64,000 nt of DNA from an uncultured Mucilaginibacter sp. (GCA_903891475.1 CAITEP010000005.1:62001-126000), one strand, 5' to 3'. Positions 44,866 to 53,802 are shown, numbered from the stretch's first letter. The notes: a model not told the origin generated them from the letters alone. Numbers and translations are program-made.

Positions 44866-45312
44866 ATGAATTTAAGTAATCTTAAACCTGCAGAAGGTTC
44901 TACTAAAAATAGGAAAAGAATAGGCCGTGGTACAGGCTCTGGTCGTGGTGGTACTTCAACCCGCGGTCATAAAGGTGCCGGTTCACGTTCAGGTACCAGC
45001 ACAAAAGTTGGTTTCGAAGGTGGTCAGATGCCATTGCAACGTCGTGTTCCAAAGGTAGGTTTTAAAAACCCTAACCGCGTTGAATACGTTGGTGTAAACT
45101 TAGATGTATTACAAAAATTAACCGAGCAATATTCAATTACTGTGGTTGATTTTGATACGTTAAGAGAACATGGTTTAGCTTCAAGGAACGACCTTGTTAA
45201 AATTTTAGGCAGGGGAGAGCTAAAAGCGAAATTAGAAGTTAAAGCACATGCCTTTACAGCAACAGCTTTAAAAGCGATAGAAGCAGCTGGTGGTACAACC
45301 GTTAAGTTATAA
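44866..45312 (+). CDS. rplO: 50S ribosomal protein L15
   Basis: 148 residues. The glycine/arginine-rich N-terminal arm that penetrates 23S rRNA is clear (GRGTGSGRGGTSTRGHKGAG), then FEGGQMPLQRRVPKVGFKN. The C-terminal fold ends VKAHAFTATALKAIEAAGG. L15 is a late-assembly organiser. secY follows after six bases. Confidence 0.97.
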   Translation: MNLSNLKPAEGSTKNRKRIGRGTGSGRGGTSTRGHKGAGSRSGTSTKVGFEGGQMPLQRRVPKVGFKNPNRVEYVGVNLDVLQKLTEQYSITVVDFDTLREHGLASRNDLVKILGRGELKAKLEVKAHAFTATALKAIEAAGGTTVKL

Positions 45313-45318
45313 CTTTAG

Positions 45319-46662
45319 ATGAAAAAATTTTTCACCACAATTACCAATATCTATAAAATTGATGATTTAAGAGTGCGTATAACAAACACACTCTTATTTC
45401 TTTTAATATATCGTGTAGGTTCATTCGTAGTATTGCCGGGTGTAAGCCCTTCATCAGTGAGTGGCAAACAAGGCTCAGAAGGTTTGGCAGGTTTACTGAA
45501 CATGTTTTCAGGGGGCTCGTTCGCACATGCCTCTATTTTCGCATTAGGGGTAATGCCTTATATTTCGGCATCTATCGTGGTTCAGTTATTAGGTATCGCC
45601 GTTCCGTATTTTGCTAAATTGCAAAAAGAAGGTGAAAGTGGTAGAAACAAGCTTAACCAATGGACCCGCTACCTTACCATAGCCATTACCGCAGTTCAGG
45701 CCGTTGCTTATTTGAAATCTCAAATAACGCCTGAGCAAATGACCATTTCTAATCCATACTTTACCATTTTAAACATGTGTGTGCTTACAGCCGGTACCTT
45801 GTTTGTAATGTGGTTAGGTGAAAAAATAACCGACAAGGGTATAGGTAACGGTATTTCGTTAATTATCATGGTGGGTATTATTTCAGCTTTACCTGGTGCA
45901 TTTGTATCAGAATTTCAATCGCGCAATGCGGGCAAAGGTGGATTAATTACATTTGTAGTGGAAATTGTAGCTCTGATTGGGGTTGTGATGTTTACCATAT
46001 TAATTGTGCAAGGTACTCGTAAAATTGCGGTACAATATGCAAAACGCATTGTTGGTAATAAACAATATGGTGGTGTACGTCAGTACATTCCATTAAAAGT
46101 AAACGCGGCTGGGGTAATGCCAATTATTTTCGCGCAAGCTTTAATGTTTATACCTTCAACGGTAGCTAGCTTTTTTCCGAAAGCTGCTAGCAACGGTATT
46201 CTAATGTCGTTAGCCAATTATACTTCATTAGCGCATAATTTATTATTCGCTATTTTAATCATTGCGTTTACATTTTTCTACACGGCTATTACGGTTAATC
46301 CAACCCAGATGGCTGACGATATGAAAAAGAATGGCGGCTTTGTACCGGGAATTAAACCTGGTATTGCAACTGCTCAGTTTATTGATGGGGTAATATCAAA
46401 AATTACTTTCCCGGGATCAATATTCTTGGCCATTATAGCCATTATGCCTGCATTGGCTTCATTAGTGAACGTAACTGGTAATTTTGCCCGTTTCTTTGGT
46501 GGTACATCGCTTATCATATTAGTTGGTGTAGTATTGGATACCTTGCAACAAATTGAAAGCCATTTATTGATGCGTCATTATGATGGATTGATGAAAACAG
46601 GTAGGATTAAAGGGCGTTCAGGTGTATCAACTTCTGAAAATGCAGGCGAACCAGTTATCTAG
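45319..46662 (+). CDS. secY: Protein translocase subunit SecY
   Basis: 447 residues, ten predicted membrane helices, the channel of the Sec translocon. FLLIYRVGSFVVLPG, MPYISASIVVQLL, the plug region (GLAGLLNMFSGGSFAHAS), QYIPLKVNAAGVMPIIFAQAL and the cytosolic loop KKNGGFVPGIKPG, needed for ribosome and SecA contact, are all visible. It is placed in the spc order before map and infA as usual. Confidence 0.98.
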   Translation: MKKFFTTITNIYKIDDLRVRITNTLLFLLIYRVGSFVVLPGVSPSSVSGKQGSEGLAGLLNMFSGGSFAHASIFALGVMPYISASIVVQLLGIAVPYFAKLQKEGESGRNKLNQWTRYLTIAITAVQAVAYLKSQITPEQMTISNPYFTILNMCVLTAGTLFVMWLGEKITDKGIGNGISLIIMVGIISALPGAFVSEFQSRNAGKGGLITFVVEIVALIGVVMFTILIVQGTRKIAVQYAKRIVGNKQYGGVRQYIPLKVNAAGVMPIIFAQALMFIPSTVASFFPKAASNGILMSLANYTSLAHNLLFAILIIAFTFFYTAITVNPTQMADDMKKNGGFVPGIKPGIATAQFIDGVISKITFPGSIFLAIIAIMPALASLVNVTGNFARFFGGTSLIILVGVVLDTLQQIESHLLMRHYDGLMKTGRIKGRSGVSTSENAGEPVI

Positions 46663-46674
46663 TTATTAGTAAAC

Positions 46675-47466
46675 ATGTCAAAGATCCATTATAAGTCTGT
46701 CGAGGAGATAGCACTCATAAGAGAAAGTTCTTTACTTGTTTCAAAAACATTGGGCGAAATTGCGAAAGTAATAGGACCCGGTGTTAAAACCATCGACTTA
46801 AATAAGCTTGCTGAAACTTATATACGTGATAATGGCGGTATTCCCGCCTTTTTAAATTATCATGGCTTCCCGTACTCGCTTTGTATTTCATTGAACGATC
46901 AGGTGGTGCATGGTTTTCCCGGAAATCGTGAGCTGGTAGATGGCGATTTGGTTTCGGTTGATTGTGGCGCTGAACTAAACGGTTTTATTGGCGACTCTGC
47001 TTATACCTTTGCCATTGGCGAAGTAAGCGAGCAGGTTAAAAAGCTAATGAGGGTAACCATGGAATGCCTTGATTTAGGCGTTCAGAAAGCTGTTGTTGGC
47101 AACCGCATTGGCGATATTAGCTATGCAGTGCAAGAACATGCCGAAAAAAACGGCTTTGGCGTAGTAAGGGAGCTGGTAGGACACGGTGTGGGCATAAAAC
47201 TGCACGAAAAGCCCGAAGTACCAAACTATGGCAAACGTGGTTCGGGTGTTAAATTGGAAGAAGGAATGGTAATTGCCATTGAACCAATGATTAACGGTGG
47301 AAAAGCAGGTGTAAAGTTTTGGGATGATGGATGGACAGTTTCTACTGTCGACGCGAAACCGTCCGCTCATTATGAGCATACGGTAGCGGTTGGAAAAGGA
47401 AAACCAGACATTTTATCGACGTTTTTATTTGTTGATAAAGTTTTGCATGAAAAAGTAAATATTTAA
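46675..47466 (+). CDS. map: Methionine aminopeptidase, type I
   Basis: 263 residues. It removes the initiator methionine. The five metal ligands can be placed: two aspartates (VSVDCGAELNGFIGDSAYTF), H in VGHGVGIKLHEKP, E in GMVIAIEPMI and E in YEHTVAVG. The N-terminal zinc-finger extension of eukaryotic forms is absent. Location after secY is standard. Confidence 0.97.
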   Translation: MSKIHYKSVEEIALIRESSLLVSKTLGEIAKVIGPGVKTIDLNKLAETYIRDNGGIPAFLNYHGFPYSLCISLNDQVVHGFPGNRELVDGDLVSVDCGAELNGFIGDSAYTFAIGEVSEQVKKLMRVTMECLDLGVQKAVVGNRIGDISYAVQEHAEKNGFGVVRELVGHGVGIKLHEKPEVPNYGKRGSGVKLEEGMVIAIEPMINGGKAGVKFWDDGWTVSTVDAKPSAHYEHTVAVGKGKPDILSTFLFVDKVLHEKVNI

Positions 47467-47478
47467 AAATATTTTTAT

Positions 47479-47486
47479 TAATTTTG
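47479..47486 (+). promoter_or_regulatory. Possible internal promoter before infA
   Basis: TAATTTTG matches the TAnnTTTG box; no TTG sits at the expected -33 distance. Directly after it, ATCCCGC-ttttaa-GGTGGAT resembles the 5' hairpins behind the rpsL and rplC promoters, which supports a real start here. Confidence 0.6.
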
Positions 47487-47530
47487 CATCCCGCTTTTAA
47501 GGTGGATAATAAAGTAATAATCAGTAAAAT

Positions 47531-47749
47531 ATGGCCAAACAATCCTCGATTGAGCAAGACGGAACGATTAAAGAAGCATTATCAAACGCGATGTTCAGGG
47601 TAGAATTGGAAAACGGGCATGAAATCATAGCCCATATTTCGGGTAAGATGCGCATGCACTACATCAAAATTTTACCTGGCGATAGGGTGAAATTAGAAAT
47701 GAGCCCTTATGATTTAACAAAAGGTAGGATAACCTATAGATATAAATAA
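47531..47749 (+). CDS. infA: Translation initiation factor IF-1
   Basis: 72 residues, standard OB-fold length. IF-1 blocks the A site during initiation. [40 protein letters not shown] and [20 protein letters not shown] then YRYK are diagnostic. A possible promoter lies in the 64-base gap upstream. Confidence 0.98.
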   Translation: MAKQSSIEQDGTIKEALSNAMFRVELENGHEIIAHISGKMRMHYIKILPGDRVKLEMSPYDLTKGRITYRYK

Positions 47750-47758
47750 AAAAACGAG

Positions 47759-47875
47759 ATGAAAGTTAGAGCATCCATTAAAAAACGTAGTGTTGATTGT
47801 AAAATCATCCGCCGTAACGGGAAACTTTATGTTATTAACAAGAAGAACCCAAAATTTAAACAACGCCAAGGCTAA
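47759..47875 (+). CDS. rpmJ: 50S ribosomal protein L36 (zinc-free form)
   Basis: 38 residues: [20 protein letters not shown], then [18 protein letters not shown]. The length and the NPKFKQRQG end are diagnostic. Only one cysteine (C14) remains of the C-x2-C...C...H zinc site of the common form, so no zinc is bound. It is between infA and rpsM in the usual order. Confidence 0.96.
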   Translation: MKVRASIKKRSVDCKIIRRNGKLYVINKKNPKFKQRQG

Positions 47876-47880
47876 AAATA

Positions 47881-47945
47881 GTTTTGAATTATTTGGTTTA
47901 TGAATTATTGGAACGATAATTCAACAATCCGATAATTCGGCAATT
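47881..47945. repeat. Word-repeat hairpin between rpmJ and rpsM
   Basis: GAATTATTGG... and ...CCGATAATTC occur on opposite sides of a centre near 47915; ATTATT/AATAAT-type words dominate. Pairing is imperfect. Confidence 0.45.
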
Positions 47946-47964
47946 AAATAAAAAAATATAAAAT

Positions 47965-48342
47965 ATGGCAAGGATATCAGGTATTGATTTACCAAAAAAT
48001 AAAAGGGGCGAAATTGGGCTAACGTATATATTCGGAATTGGCCGTTCAACTGCGCAACGTATTTTAACTGAAGCTGGCATTGACTTTAATACCAAAGTTC
48101 AAGACTGGACAGATGAGCAATTGACAGCTATACGTACCATCATTAACGACCAAGTTAAGGTTGAAGGTTCGTTACGTTCGGAAGTACAATTGAACATCAA
48201 GCGTCTGATGGATATAGGTTGTTATCGTGGTACTCGTCACCGTAAAGGCCTTCCGTTACGTGGTCAGCGTACTAAAAATAACTCTCGTACCCGTAAAGGT
48301 AAACGTAAGACAGTAGCTAACAAGAAAAAAGTTACTAAATAA
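47965..48342 (+). CDS. rpsM: 30S ribosomal protein S13
   Basis: 125 residues. S13 forms bridges with the 50S subunit and contacts P-site tRNA through its basic tail. [38 protein letters not shown] and [19 protein letters not shown] are typical. The C-terminal tail is lysine-rich as in the family (KKKVTK). Confidence 0.98.
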   Translation: MARISGIDLPKNKRGEIGLTYIFGIGRSTAQRILTEAGIDFNTKVQDWTDEQLTAIRTIINDQVKVEGSLRSEVQLNIKRLMDIGCYRGTRHRKGLPLRGQRTKNNSRTRKGKRKTVANKKKVTK

Positions 48343-48464
48343 TAATTGATTGGTGGTGCTAAATTCGTAAGGGTTTAACACTTTCAGGAACAAAATTGTA
48401 AAAAAGGTTAATGAGTCCGGGTAAAACAAAAGCCCAATAATTCATTAAATCAACAAATAAAAAA

Positions 48465-48854
48465 ATGGCTAAAACTAAAAAAGTAACCAAAAAGCGTATT
48501 GTAGTTGTTGAACCAGTTGGCGAGGCACACATTAACGCGACATTCAATAACATTATCTTAACCTTAACCAATAAATCAGGTCAGGCTATTTCATGGTCAT
48601 CAGCTGGTAAAATGGGCTTTAAAGGTTCAAAGAAAAACACGCCTTATGCCGCTTCACAAGCTGCTGCCGATTGCGGTAAAGTTGCTTATGATTTAGGTTT
48701 GCGCAAGGTAGAAGTATTTGTAAAAGGTCCGGGTGCTGGTCGTGAGTCGGCTATACGTACTTTACAAACTGCAGGTATTGAAGTTACTACCATAAAGGAT
48801 ATTACCCCGCTTCCACACAATGGTTGCCGTCCTTCAAAAAGAAGAAGAGTTTAA
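48465..48854 (+). CDS. rpsK: 30S ribosomal protein S11
   Basis: 129 residues. S11 shapes the mRNA exit channel with S7. [40 protein letters not shown] and the end [17 protein letters not shown] are diagnostic. A 122-base AT-rich gap precedes it; I see no site in it. Confidence 0.98.
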   Translation: MAKTKKVTKKRIVVVEPVGEAHINATFNNIILTLTNKSGQAISWSSAGKMGFKGSKKNTPYAASQAAADCGKVAYDLGLRKVEVFVKGPGAGRESAIRTLQTAGIEVTTIKDITPLPHNGCRPSKRRRV

Positions 48855-48920
48855 TTTACATATTTTTTAAAGCTAAGATTCTACAGTCGTGGGCTGTACG
48901 ATACTTTAAGAACAACAAAC

Positions 48921-49529
48921 ATGGCTAGATATACAGGTCCTAAATCAAAAATTGCAAGGCGTTTCCGCGAAGCTATCTTCGGTCCGGATAAAGCTTTAGA
49001 AAGAAAAAACTATCCTCCTGGGATGCATGGTGCTTCTAAAAGAAGAGGAAAGCAATCAGAATACTCAACCCAGTTGATGGAGAAACAGAAAGTTAAATAT
49101 ACTTACGGTGTATTGGAACGTCAGTTCGAAAACTTGTTTCACCGTGCTTCTGCTAAAGAAGGTATCACAGGTGAGAACTTATTAAAACTATTAGAAGCAC
49201 GTTTGGATAATGCAGTATACCGTTTAGGTATCGCGCCAACCCGTTCAGGTGCTCGTCAGTTAGTGAGCCACAAGCATATTACTGTAAACGGTGAAGTGGT
49301 AAACATCGCTTCATATACTCTTAAAGCTGGTGATGTTGTAGCGGTTCGTGAGAAATCAAAAACGCTGGAAGCCATTACACACTCGGTTGCTGGTAAAAAA
49401 ATAAACAAGTATAGCTGGTTAGAATGGGATGCCGCCAATTTAAGCGGTAAGTTCCTGAACTACCCTAACCGCGATGAAATTCCTGAAAACATCAAGGAAA
49501 ACCTAATCGTCGAGTTATACTCTAAATAA
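48921..49529 (+). CDS. rpsD: 30S ribosomal protein S4
   Basis: 202 residues. S4 is a primary 16S binder and, in E. coli, the repressor of the alpha operon. [20 protein letters not shown], a QYGVKE-region equivalent ([17 protein letters not shown]), and the S4 RNA-binding domain [20 protein letters not shown] then [13 protein letters not shown] are present. The zinc cysteines of some S4 proteins are absent. Confidence 0.98.
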   Translation: MARYTGPKSKIARRFREAIFGPDKALERKNYPPGMHGASKRRGKQSEYSTQLMEKQKVKYTYGVLERQFENLFHRASAKEGITGENLLKLLEARLDNAVYRLGIAPTRSGARQLVSHKHITVNGEVVNIASYTLKAGDVVAVREKSKTLEAITHSVAGKKINKYSWLEWDAANLSGKFLNYPNRDEIPENIKENLIVELYSK

Positions 49530-49542
49530 GACTTAAGATTTT

Positions 49543-49590
49543 AGATATGAAGTTTGAGATAAAATTCAAATTTCATATCTTATTTTATAT
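49543..49590 (+). repeat. Hairpin between rpsD and rpoA
   Basis: AGATATGAA-g-TTTGA pairs with TCAAA-t-TTCATATCT around a short loop, followed by TATTTTATAT. It resembles a weak terminator or attenuator inside the alpha operon. Confidence 0.6.
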
Positions 49591-49693
49591 ACAATAGTAA
49601 ATAAGGGTTTAAGGTAAAACAAGGTAGCAGTATAAAAGCGGCAAGCCGGTATCTCGAATCTGATATCAATTTAACAATAAACAAAAGATATAA

Positions 49694-50686
49694 ATGGCAA
49701 TTTTAGCATTTCAAAAACCAGACAAGGTTATCATGCAAAAATCAAATGATTTTGATGGCACGTTTGAATTTCGTCCGTTAGAACCAGGTTTCGGTGTAAC
49801 CATTGGCAATGCTCTGCGTCGTATCTTACTTTCATCATTAGAAGGGTATGCTATCACCTCAGTACGTTTCTCTGGTGTGATGCACGAATTTTCAACCATT
49901 AAAGGTGTTGTTGAAGATGTAACCGAAATTATTTTGAACCTTAAACAAGTTAGGTTTAAAAAAACTGGTGAATCTGGAGATAGCGAAAAAATATTCGTAA
50001 TTATCAGCGGTCAGGATACTTTCTCGGCTGGTGATATTACTAAGTTTTCAAATAATTTTACCGTTTTAAATCCTTCGTTGGTAATTTGTAACATGGACTC
50101 ATCAGTAACACTCGAAATTGAGCTTACTGTAAACAAGGGCCGTGGTTATGTACCAAGCGAAGAAAATAAAAATCCGGATGCGAATGTTGGTGTAATAGCG
50201 ATTGATTCTATCTACACCCCGATGAAGAATGTTAAATACACCATCGAAAACTATCGTGTAGAACAAAAAACAGACTATGAAAAACTAGTACTGGATATTA
50301 CTACCGATGGTTCCATACATCCTGAGGATGCTTTGAAAGAAGCCGCTAAAATATTGATCCAACACTTTATGTTGTTCAGCGATGAAAACATGATGTTGGA
50401 AGCACAAGCTAAAGAAGAAACCAAAGAGGTTGACGAAGAAATTTTACACATGCGTAAGATTTTGAAAACTGAATTGGTGGATCTTGACCTATCAGTACGT
50501 GCCCTAAACTGCTTGAAAGCCGCGGATATACGTAGCTTGGCTGATTTAGTATCGTACGATGTGGCTGATATGCTTAAATTCAGGAACTTTGGTAAAAAAT
50601 CATTAACCGAAATTCAAGACTTGGTGAAATCAAAAGGATTATCTTTTGGCATGAACCTAAGCAAATTTAAGTTAGACGAAGAATAG
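49694..50686 (+). CDS. rpoA: DNA-directed RNA polymerase subunit alpha
   Basis: 330 residues. The N-terminal dimerisation domain shows [20 protein letters not shown] and [20 protein letters not shown]. The C-terminal domain, which binds UP elements and activators, shows [20 protein letters not shown] and [20 protein letters not shown]. It is normally followed by rplQ; here a 235-base gap with word repeats intervenes. Confidence 0.98.
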   Translation: MAILAFQKPDKVIMQKSNDFDGTFEFRPLEPGFGVTIGNALRRILLSSLEGYAITSVRFSGVMHEFSTIKGVVEDVTEIILNLKQVRFKKTGESGDSEKIFVIISGQDTFSAGDITKFSNNFTVLNPSLVICNMDSSVTLEIELTVNKGRGYVPSEENKNPDANVGVIAIDSIYTPMKNVKYTIENYRVEQKTDYEKLVLDITTDGSIHPEDALKEAAKILIQHFMLFSDENMMLEAQAKEETKEVDEEILHMRKILKTELVDLDLSVRALNCLKAADIRSLADLVSYDVADMLKFRNFGKKSLTEIQDLVKSKGLSFGMNLSKFKLDEE

Positions 50687-50845
50687 TTTGGTGAGTGGTG
50701 AATAGGGAGTGGTGAGTAGTTTAGTTAGTGGTGAGTAGAGAGTGGTGAGTGATTGTTTTTTAATAATCACGCTAATTTCGAAGCTGATTACTGAACAATG
50801 ACTAATGACAATTCACCAATGACTACTGACCACTGACAATTGACA
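50687..50845. repeat. Word-repeat region between rpoA and rplQ
   Basis: Left: repeated GTGAGTGGTGAATAG and GGTGAGTAG-type words. Right: ACTGACCACTGACAATTGAC and CAATGACTAC-type words. GAGTGGT is met by ACCACT-type complements. The left vocabulary is the same as in the kdpB-kdpC gap, 50 kb away. Further on, GGGC...GCCC near 50872-50891 may form a small hairpin before rplQ. Confidence 0.6.
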
Positions 50846-50921
50846 AAAATAAAGCGAGAGCATAATTCCGAGGGCTTGAGTAAATCGCCCGACGGTGTGC
50901 ACGTGAAATAAATTAAAAACA

Positions 50922-51413
50922 ATGAGACACGGAAAAAAAGTTAACCATTTAGGCCGTACCGACAGTCACCGCAAGGCGATGTTGAGTAACATGGCTACAT
51001 CGCTTATTTTACACAAGCGCATTACCACTACATTAGCTAAAGCAAAGGCTTTACGCGTATTTGTTGAACCAATTTTAACAAAAGGCAAAAACGATACTAC
51101 CCACTCACGTCGTATTGTATTTAGCTATTTACAGGATAAAGACGCGGTTACTATTTTGTTCCGCGAAATCGCGGAGAAAATTGCAAGTCGTCCGGGTGGT
51201 TATACCAGGATTATCAAGTTAGAAAACCGTTTAGGTGATAACGCTGAAATGGCCATCATTGAATTGGTTGACTATAACACTGTTTACGGAGCAGAAGCCG
51301 AAGTAGTGGTTGAGAAAAAAGCGACCCGTCGTCGTGGTGGAAAAGGTAAAGCCGCTGCAGCAGTAGCTACAGATGGTGCCGAAGAAGCCGAAAGCGCCGA
51401 AGATGCCGAATAA
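50922..51413 (+). CDS. rplQ: 50S ribosomal protein L17 with acidic tail
   Basis: 163 residues, about 35 longer than E. coli L17. The core [45 protein letters not shown] (two adjoining parts) and [21 protein letters not shown] is typical. The C-terminal extension changes from basic ([10 protein letters not shown]) to acidic ([12 protein letters not shown]). It closes the ribosomal block and is followed by a strong terminator. Confidence 0.97.
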   Translation: MRHGKKVNHLGRTDSHRKAMLSNMATSLILHKRITTTLAKAKALRVFVEPILTKGKNDTTHSRRIVFSYLQDKDAVTILFREIAEKIASRPGGYTRIIKLENRLGDNAEMAIIELVDYNTVYGAEAEVVVEKKATRRRGGKGKAAAAVATDGAEEAESAEDAE

Positions 51414-51442
51414 GTAAACAATCCCCGAAAGGGAAAAAATAT

Positions 51443-51480
51443 AAAAGCGCCTTGTTCAATTTGAGCAGGGCGCTTTTTTG
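51443..51480 (+). terminator. Terminator of the ribosomal block (copy 1)
   Basis: AAAGCGCCTTG pairs with CAGGGCGCTTT (one G-T), loop TTCAATTTGAG, then T6. The loop, right stem and T-tract recur base for base after hicA. Confidence 0.93.
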
Positions 51481-51508
51481 TTGTTGCGCTATTTTAATGT
51501 TATTTTTG
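51478..51508 (+). promoter_or_regulatory. Promoter of hicBA
   Basis: TTG (51478-51480), 20 bases, TATTTTTG (51501-51508). The -33 element is formed by the last bases of the rplQ terminator copy, so the duplicated terminator also supplies part of the promoter. Confidence 0.75.
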
Positions 51509-51523
51509 ATTATACAATTAATT

Positions 51524-51751
51524 ATGAAAAAGTATCATTTCCCAGTAGTAGTTGAAATTGATGAGGACGGTGTTTATATAGTTTCGTGCCCATTGTTTAA
51601 AGCTTGCCATGCCAATGGTAAAAATATTGACGAGGCTTTGGCTAATTTAAAAGAGGTTATTGAAATGTGTATGGAAGAGCAATCAACCGAACATTTAAAC
51701 CAGTTTATTGGGGTGCGCGAAATGGAAATTACTTTGCCAGTTTCCGCATGA
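51524..51751 (+). CDS. hicB: HicB-family antitoxin
   Basis: 75 residues from ATG 51524 (MKKYHFPVVVEIDEDGVYIV); an upstream frame extension has no support. The partial RNase-H-like HicB fold is seen: a beta strand, then SCPLFKACHANGKNIDEALA with the family's S-x-P-x-x-x-A/G-C-H-A-x-G pattern, then NLKEVIEMCME. HicB neutralises HicA and usually represses its own promoter. The antitoxin-first order and the four-base ATGA overlap with hicA are notable; in many loci hicA comes first. Confidence 0.88.
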   Translation: MKKYHFPVVVEIDEDGVYIVSCPLFKACHANGKNIDEALANLKEVIEMCMEEQSTEHLNQFIGVREMEITLPVSA

Positions 51752-51984
51752 GCGATAAATTACCGGTAATAAGTGGAAAAGACCTGGTGGCATTGCTTGA
51801 AAAGGTAGGCTTTGAAATCATCAGAATAAAAGGCTCGCATCATAGAATGAAACATGCTGATGGAAGAATAACCACCATCCCTGTTCATAAAAACGACCCG
51901 ATATCAAAAGGTTTATTGAGGAAAATAATTAGGGAAGATATTGTTCTTTCTATTGAGGAATTTAATGAGCTGATAAAAAAATAG
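51748..51984 (+). CDS. hicA: HicA-family toxin (mRNA interferase)
   Basis: 78 residues from ATG 51748 (MSDKLPVISGKDLVALLEKV). The small double-stranded-RNA-binding-like fold has the key histidine in KGSHHRMKHADGR and the following TTIPVHKNDPISKGLLRKI. HicA cleaves mRNA to arrest growth when HicB is lost. All family residues are present, so it is probably active. A second copy of the rplQ terminator follows directly. Confidence 0.93.
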   Translation: MSDKLPVISGKDLVALLEKVGFEIIRIKGSHHRMKHADGRITTIPVHKNDPISKGLLRKIIREDIVLSIEEFNELIKK

Positions 51985-51991
51985 CATATTT

Positions 51992-52032
51992 AAAACGCCC
52001 TGTTCAATTTGAGCAGGGCGCTTTTTTGTTGA
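51992..52032 (+). terminator. Duplicate of the rplQ terminator after hicA (copy 2)
   Basis: ACGCCCTG and CAGGGCGC with the same loop TTCAATTTGAG and T6-GTTG. From the loop to the end it is identical to copy 1 (29 bases); the left stem arm differs by two bases. Confidence 0.92.
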
Positions 52033-52041
52033 AAGATATTT

Positions 52042-53538
52042 CTATAATAGGTAATTTGCTAAGTCAAATAAATACCATAAAACATAATCAGAATTACCAA
52101 TTTCCACATCTATTTCTTGAATATATTTAATTAAGAATCTGCAAAACCTACTCGATAAGCTATTATCAGGAAAAAATATATCAAATTTATTTAATTCATG
52201 ACTTACCATAAAGTTGATTGTTGTAGGATTGCCGTTTGAAAATAAAAAGATAAATTTATTATAGCATTGTTCACCTCCTAATTCTTTTATTCCATTAAAT
52301 GTTTGATACTTATGATTTGGAATGTAAATTCTATTCTTAAAGTCTGAACTTGAAGCTTGTTTTTCTTGTTCGTACATTTTTAAATATTTCACAATTTTTA
52401 ACTCATAATTTTCTATACTTTGAAATTCATCTAAATGATATTCAAAAAGTACTATTATATATAAGCAAAATATTGTTTCAAAAAACTTACCTTCCGAGTT
52501 TGCGAAAATTACATCAGGTATTAGGGTTAAAAATTCATTTGGTATATTGGTGTTGTTTCTATATGCTTTGATAATTTCATATTTATTTAATACTTTTTTT
52601 AAGCCCCTAGGATTAGTGAATTGAATCGCCTTAAAAAACTCTTCAATTAAACCAATACTATGTATGGTTTTGATTTGATCAACTCCGTTCCAATCTTTAT
52701 ATTTGAAATTCTTATTAAAATTTTTAAAATGTGGTAACAGTATTCCTCTTATGTCATAAGTCTTAGGCATATTAAAAGAAATATCAAATACCTTCTCCAT
52801 ATATTCCTCGGACTTAACAACATCATCATATTTTATTTTTACCGCCTTAGTTACCGCATTTTTATCTAAAGCACAGAAGAAAACTGATTGTTCACCATAG
52901 GTAAAAAAAAGTTTTATAGCCGTAATTAAATTCAATACATTTTCTGGTTCGCACCTGTCTAAGTCATCAATAAATATCAAAAGTTTTAATGCACCGTCTT
53001 GTTTTAAAATCAAATTTTCGATTTTTGTAAAACTCTTTTTAAAATCGGTTAAAGATTTATGATAAGTTTCTGGTTCAATATGTTTTATTGATTCTTCTCC
53101 AACCTTAATTAATTTTTCTACGGAATATTCAATATTGACTAATGGCAAATTAGATTTAATGGTAAATCCGCTTGCCAAGGCCTTAAGTGTGGAAGAAGCA
53201 ATTTTCATAAAATCTCTTGTGATTTTACTTTTTATCTTTAGCTCATTTATCAAAGCCGCACAAAGTGATAATGGTAAATTATCATCCTTTTCATGCTCCC
53301 AAGCTTTAAAAAATATTGGGAAATAAATAGTCTTATTTATATCTTTTTCTATATGTTTCATCAATGAGCTTTTACCACTACCCCAGTCACCATACAATAC
53401 AATCATTTTATTGTCATTTAATGAGTCGAGGCTAAACTCTAAGAATGATTTTATAGCATCCGCTTTGGTAATAAAGTTAAAGGTGTCTTGTTCTTTATAA
53501 TTTTCAAGTTCTTTATTTGAGGATAAATTGGCTTTCAT
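52042..53538 (-). CDS. KAP-family P-loop NTPase
   Basis: 498 residues. Walker A GDWGSGKSS (50-58) and Walker B LLIFIDDLDRCEPENV (about 184-199) with the DxDR signature place it in the KAP group, which includes the phage-exclusion protein PifA and animal Kidins220. Unlike many KAP proteins it has no evident membrane helices inserted in the NTPase. The C-terminal 250 residues are helical, rich in K, N and F, and unrecognised. KAP proteins are frequently encoded in defence regions; here the neighbour is a HicBA pair. The gene is AT-rich and its 3' end abuts the duplicated terminator. Confidence 0.83.
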   Translation of the reverse strand: MKANLSSNKELENYKEQDTFNFITKADAIKSFLEFSLDSLNDNKMIVLYGDWGSGKSSLMKHIEKDINKTIYFPIFFKAWEHEKDDNLPLSLCAALINELKIKSKITRDFMKIASSTLKALASGFTIKSNLPLVNIEYSVEKLIKVGEESIKHIEPETYHKSLTDFKKSFTKIENLILKQDGALKLLIFIDDLDRCEPENVLNLITAIKLFFTYGEQSVFFCALDKNAVTKAVKIKYDDVVKSEEYMEKVFDISFNMPKTYDIRGILLPHFKNFNKNFKYKDWNGVDQIKTIHSIGLIEEFFKAIQFTNPRGLKKVLNKYEIIKAYRNNTNIPNEFLTLIPDVIFANSEGKFFETIFCLYIIVLFEYHLDEFQSIENYELKIVKYLKMYEQEKQASSSDFKNRIYIPNHKYQTFNGIKELGGEQCYNKFIFLFSNGNPTTINFMVSHELNKFDIFFPDNSLSSRFCRFLIKYIQEIDVEIGNSDYVLWYLFDLANYLL

Positions 53539-53640
53539 TATTCAATCAGATTTGGTTTCACTGGGTAAATTAACTGCAATATAACATTTTGCTTTTTATT
53601 ACCATTCTTTTTTAATAATCCCCTCTGTCACTACCATTTC

Positions 53641-53756
53641 TGCCAACTTGTCACTGTCGTTTTTCCCTTAACTGTCGAAATTAAACCATTCATTACGCGC
53701 AATTCAGCATTCACTACAAAAACGCCTGCCAAACCGATATTGGCATAAGCCTTGTT
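53641..53756 (+). promoter_or_regulatory. Possible sigma-54-type promoter and activator site of dnaK
   Basis: TTGGCATAAGCCTTGTT (53740-53756) has GG and GT ten bases apart, close to the -24/-12 pattern TGGCAC-N5-TTGCA. About 90 bases upstream, TGCCAACTTGTCA (53641-53653) is a near-palindrome, next to further TGTCAC words (53626, 53649). No TAnnTTTG box is found. The arrangement resembles an enhancer-dependent promoter; this is inference. Confidence 0.5.
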
Positions 53757-53802
53757 AAATGGGTAGTAATACATAAACAATCAATCAAGAAAATTAAATC
53801 AT

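Noticed and set aside
51452..51523. Longer hicB starting within the rplQ terminator
   Set aside because: It would begin in the terminator stem and before the promoter's -7 box; the HicB fold starts at MKKYHFP.
51667..51747. Longer hicA overlapping hicB by 85 bases
   Set aside because: The extra residues are a frame shadow of hicB; the ATGA-coupled start gives a standard HicA.
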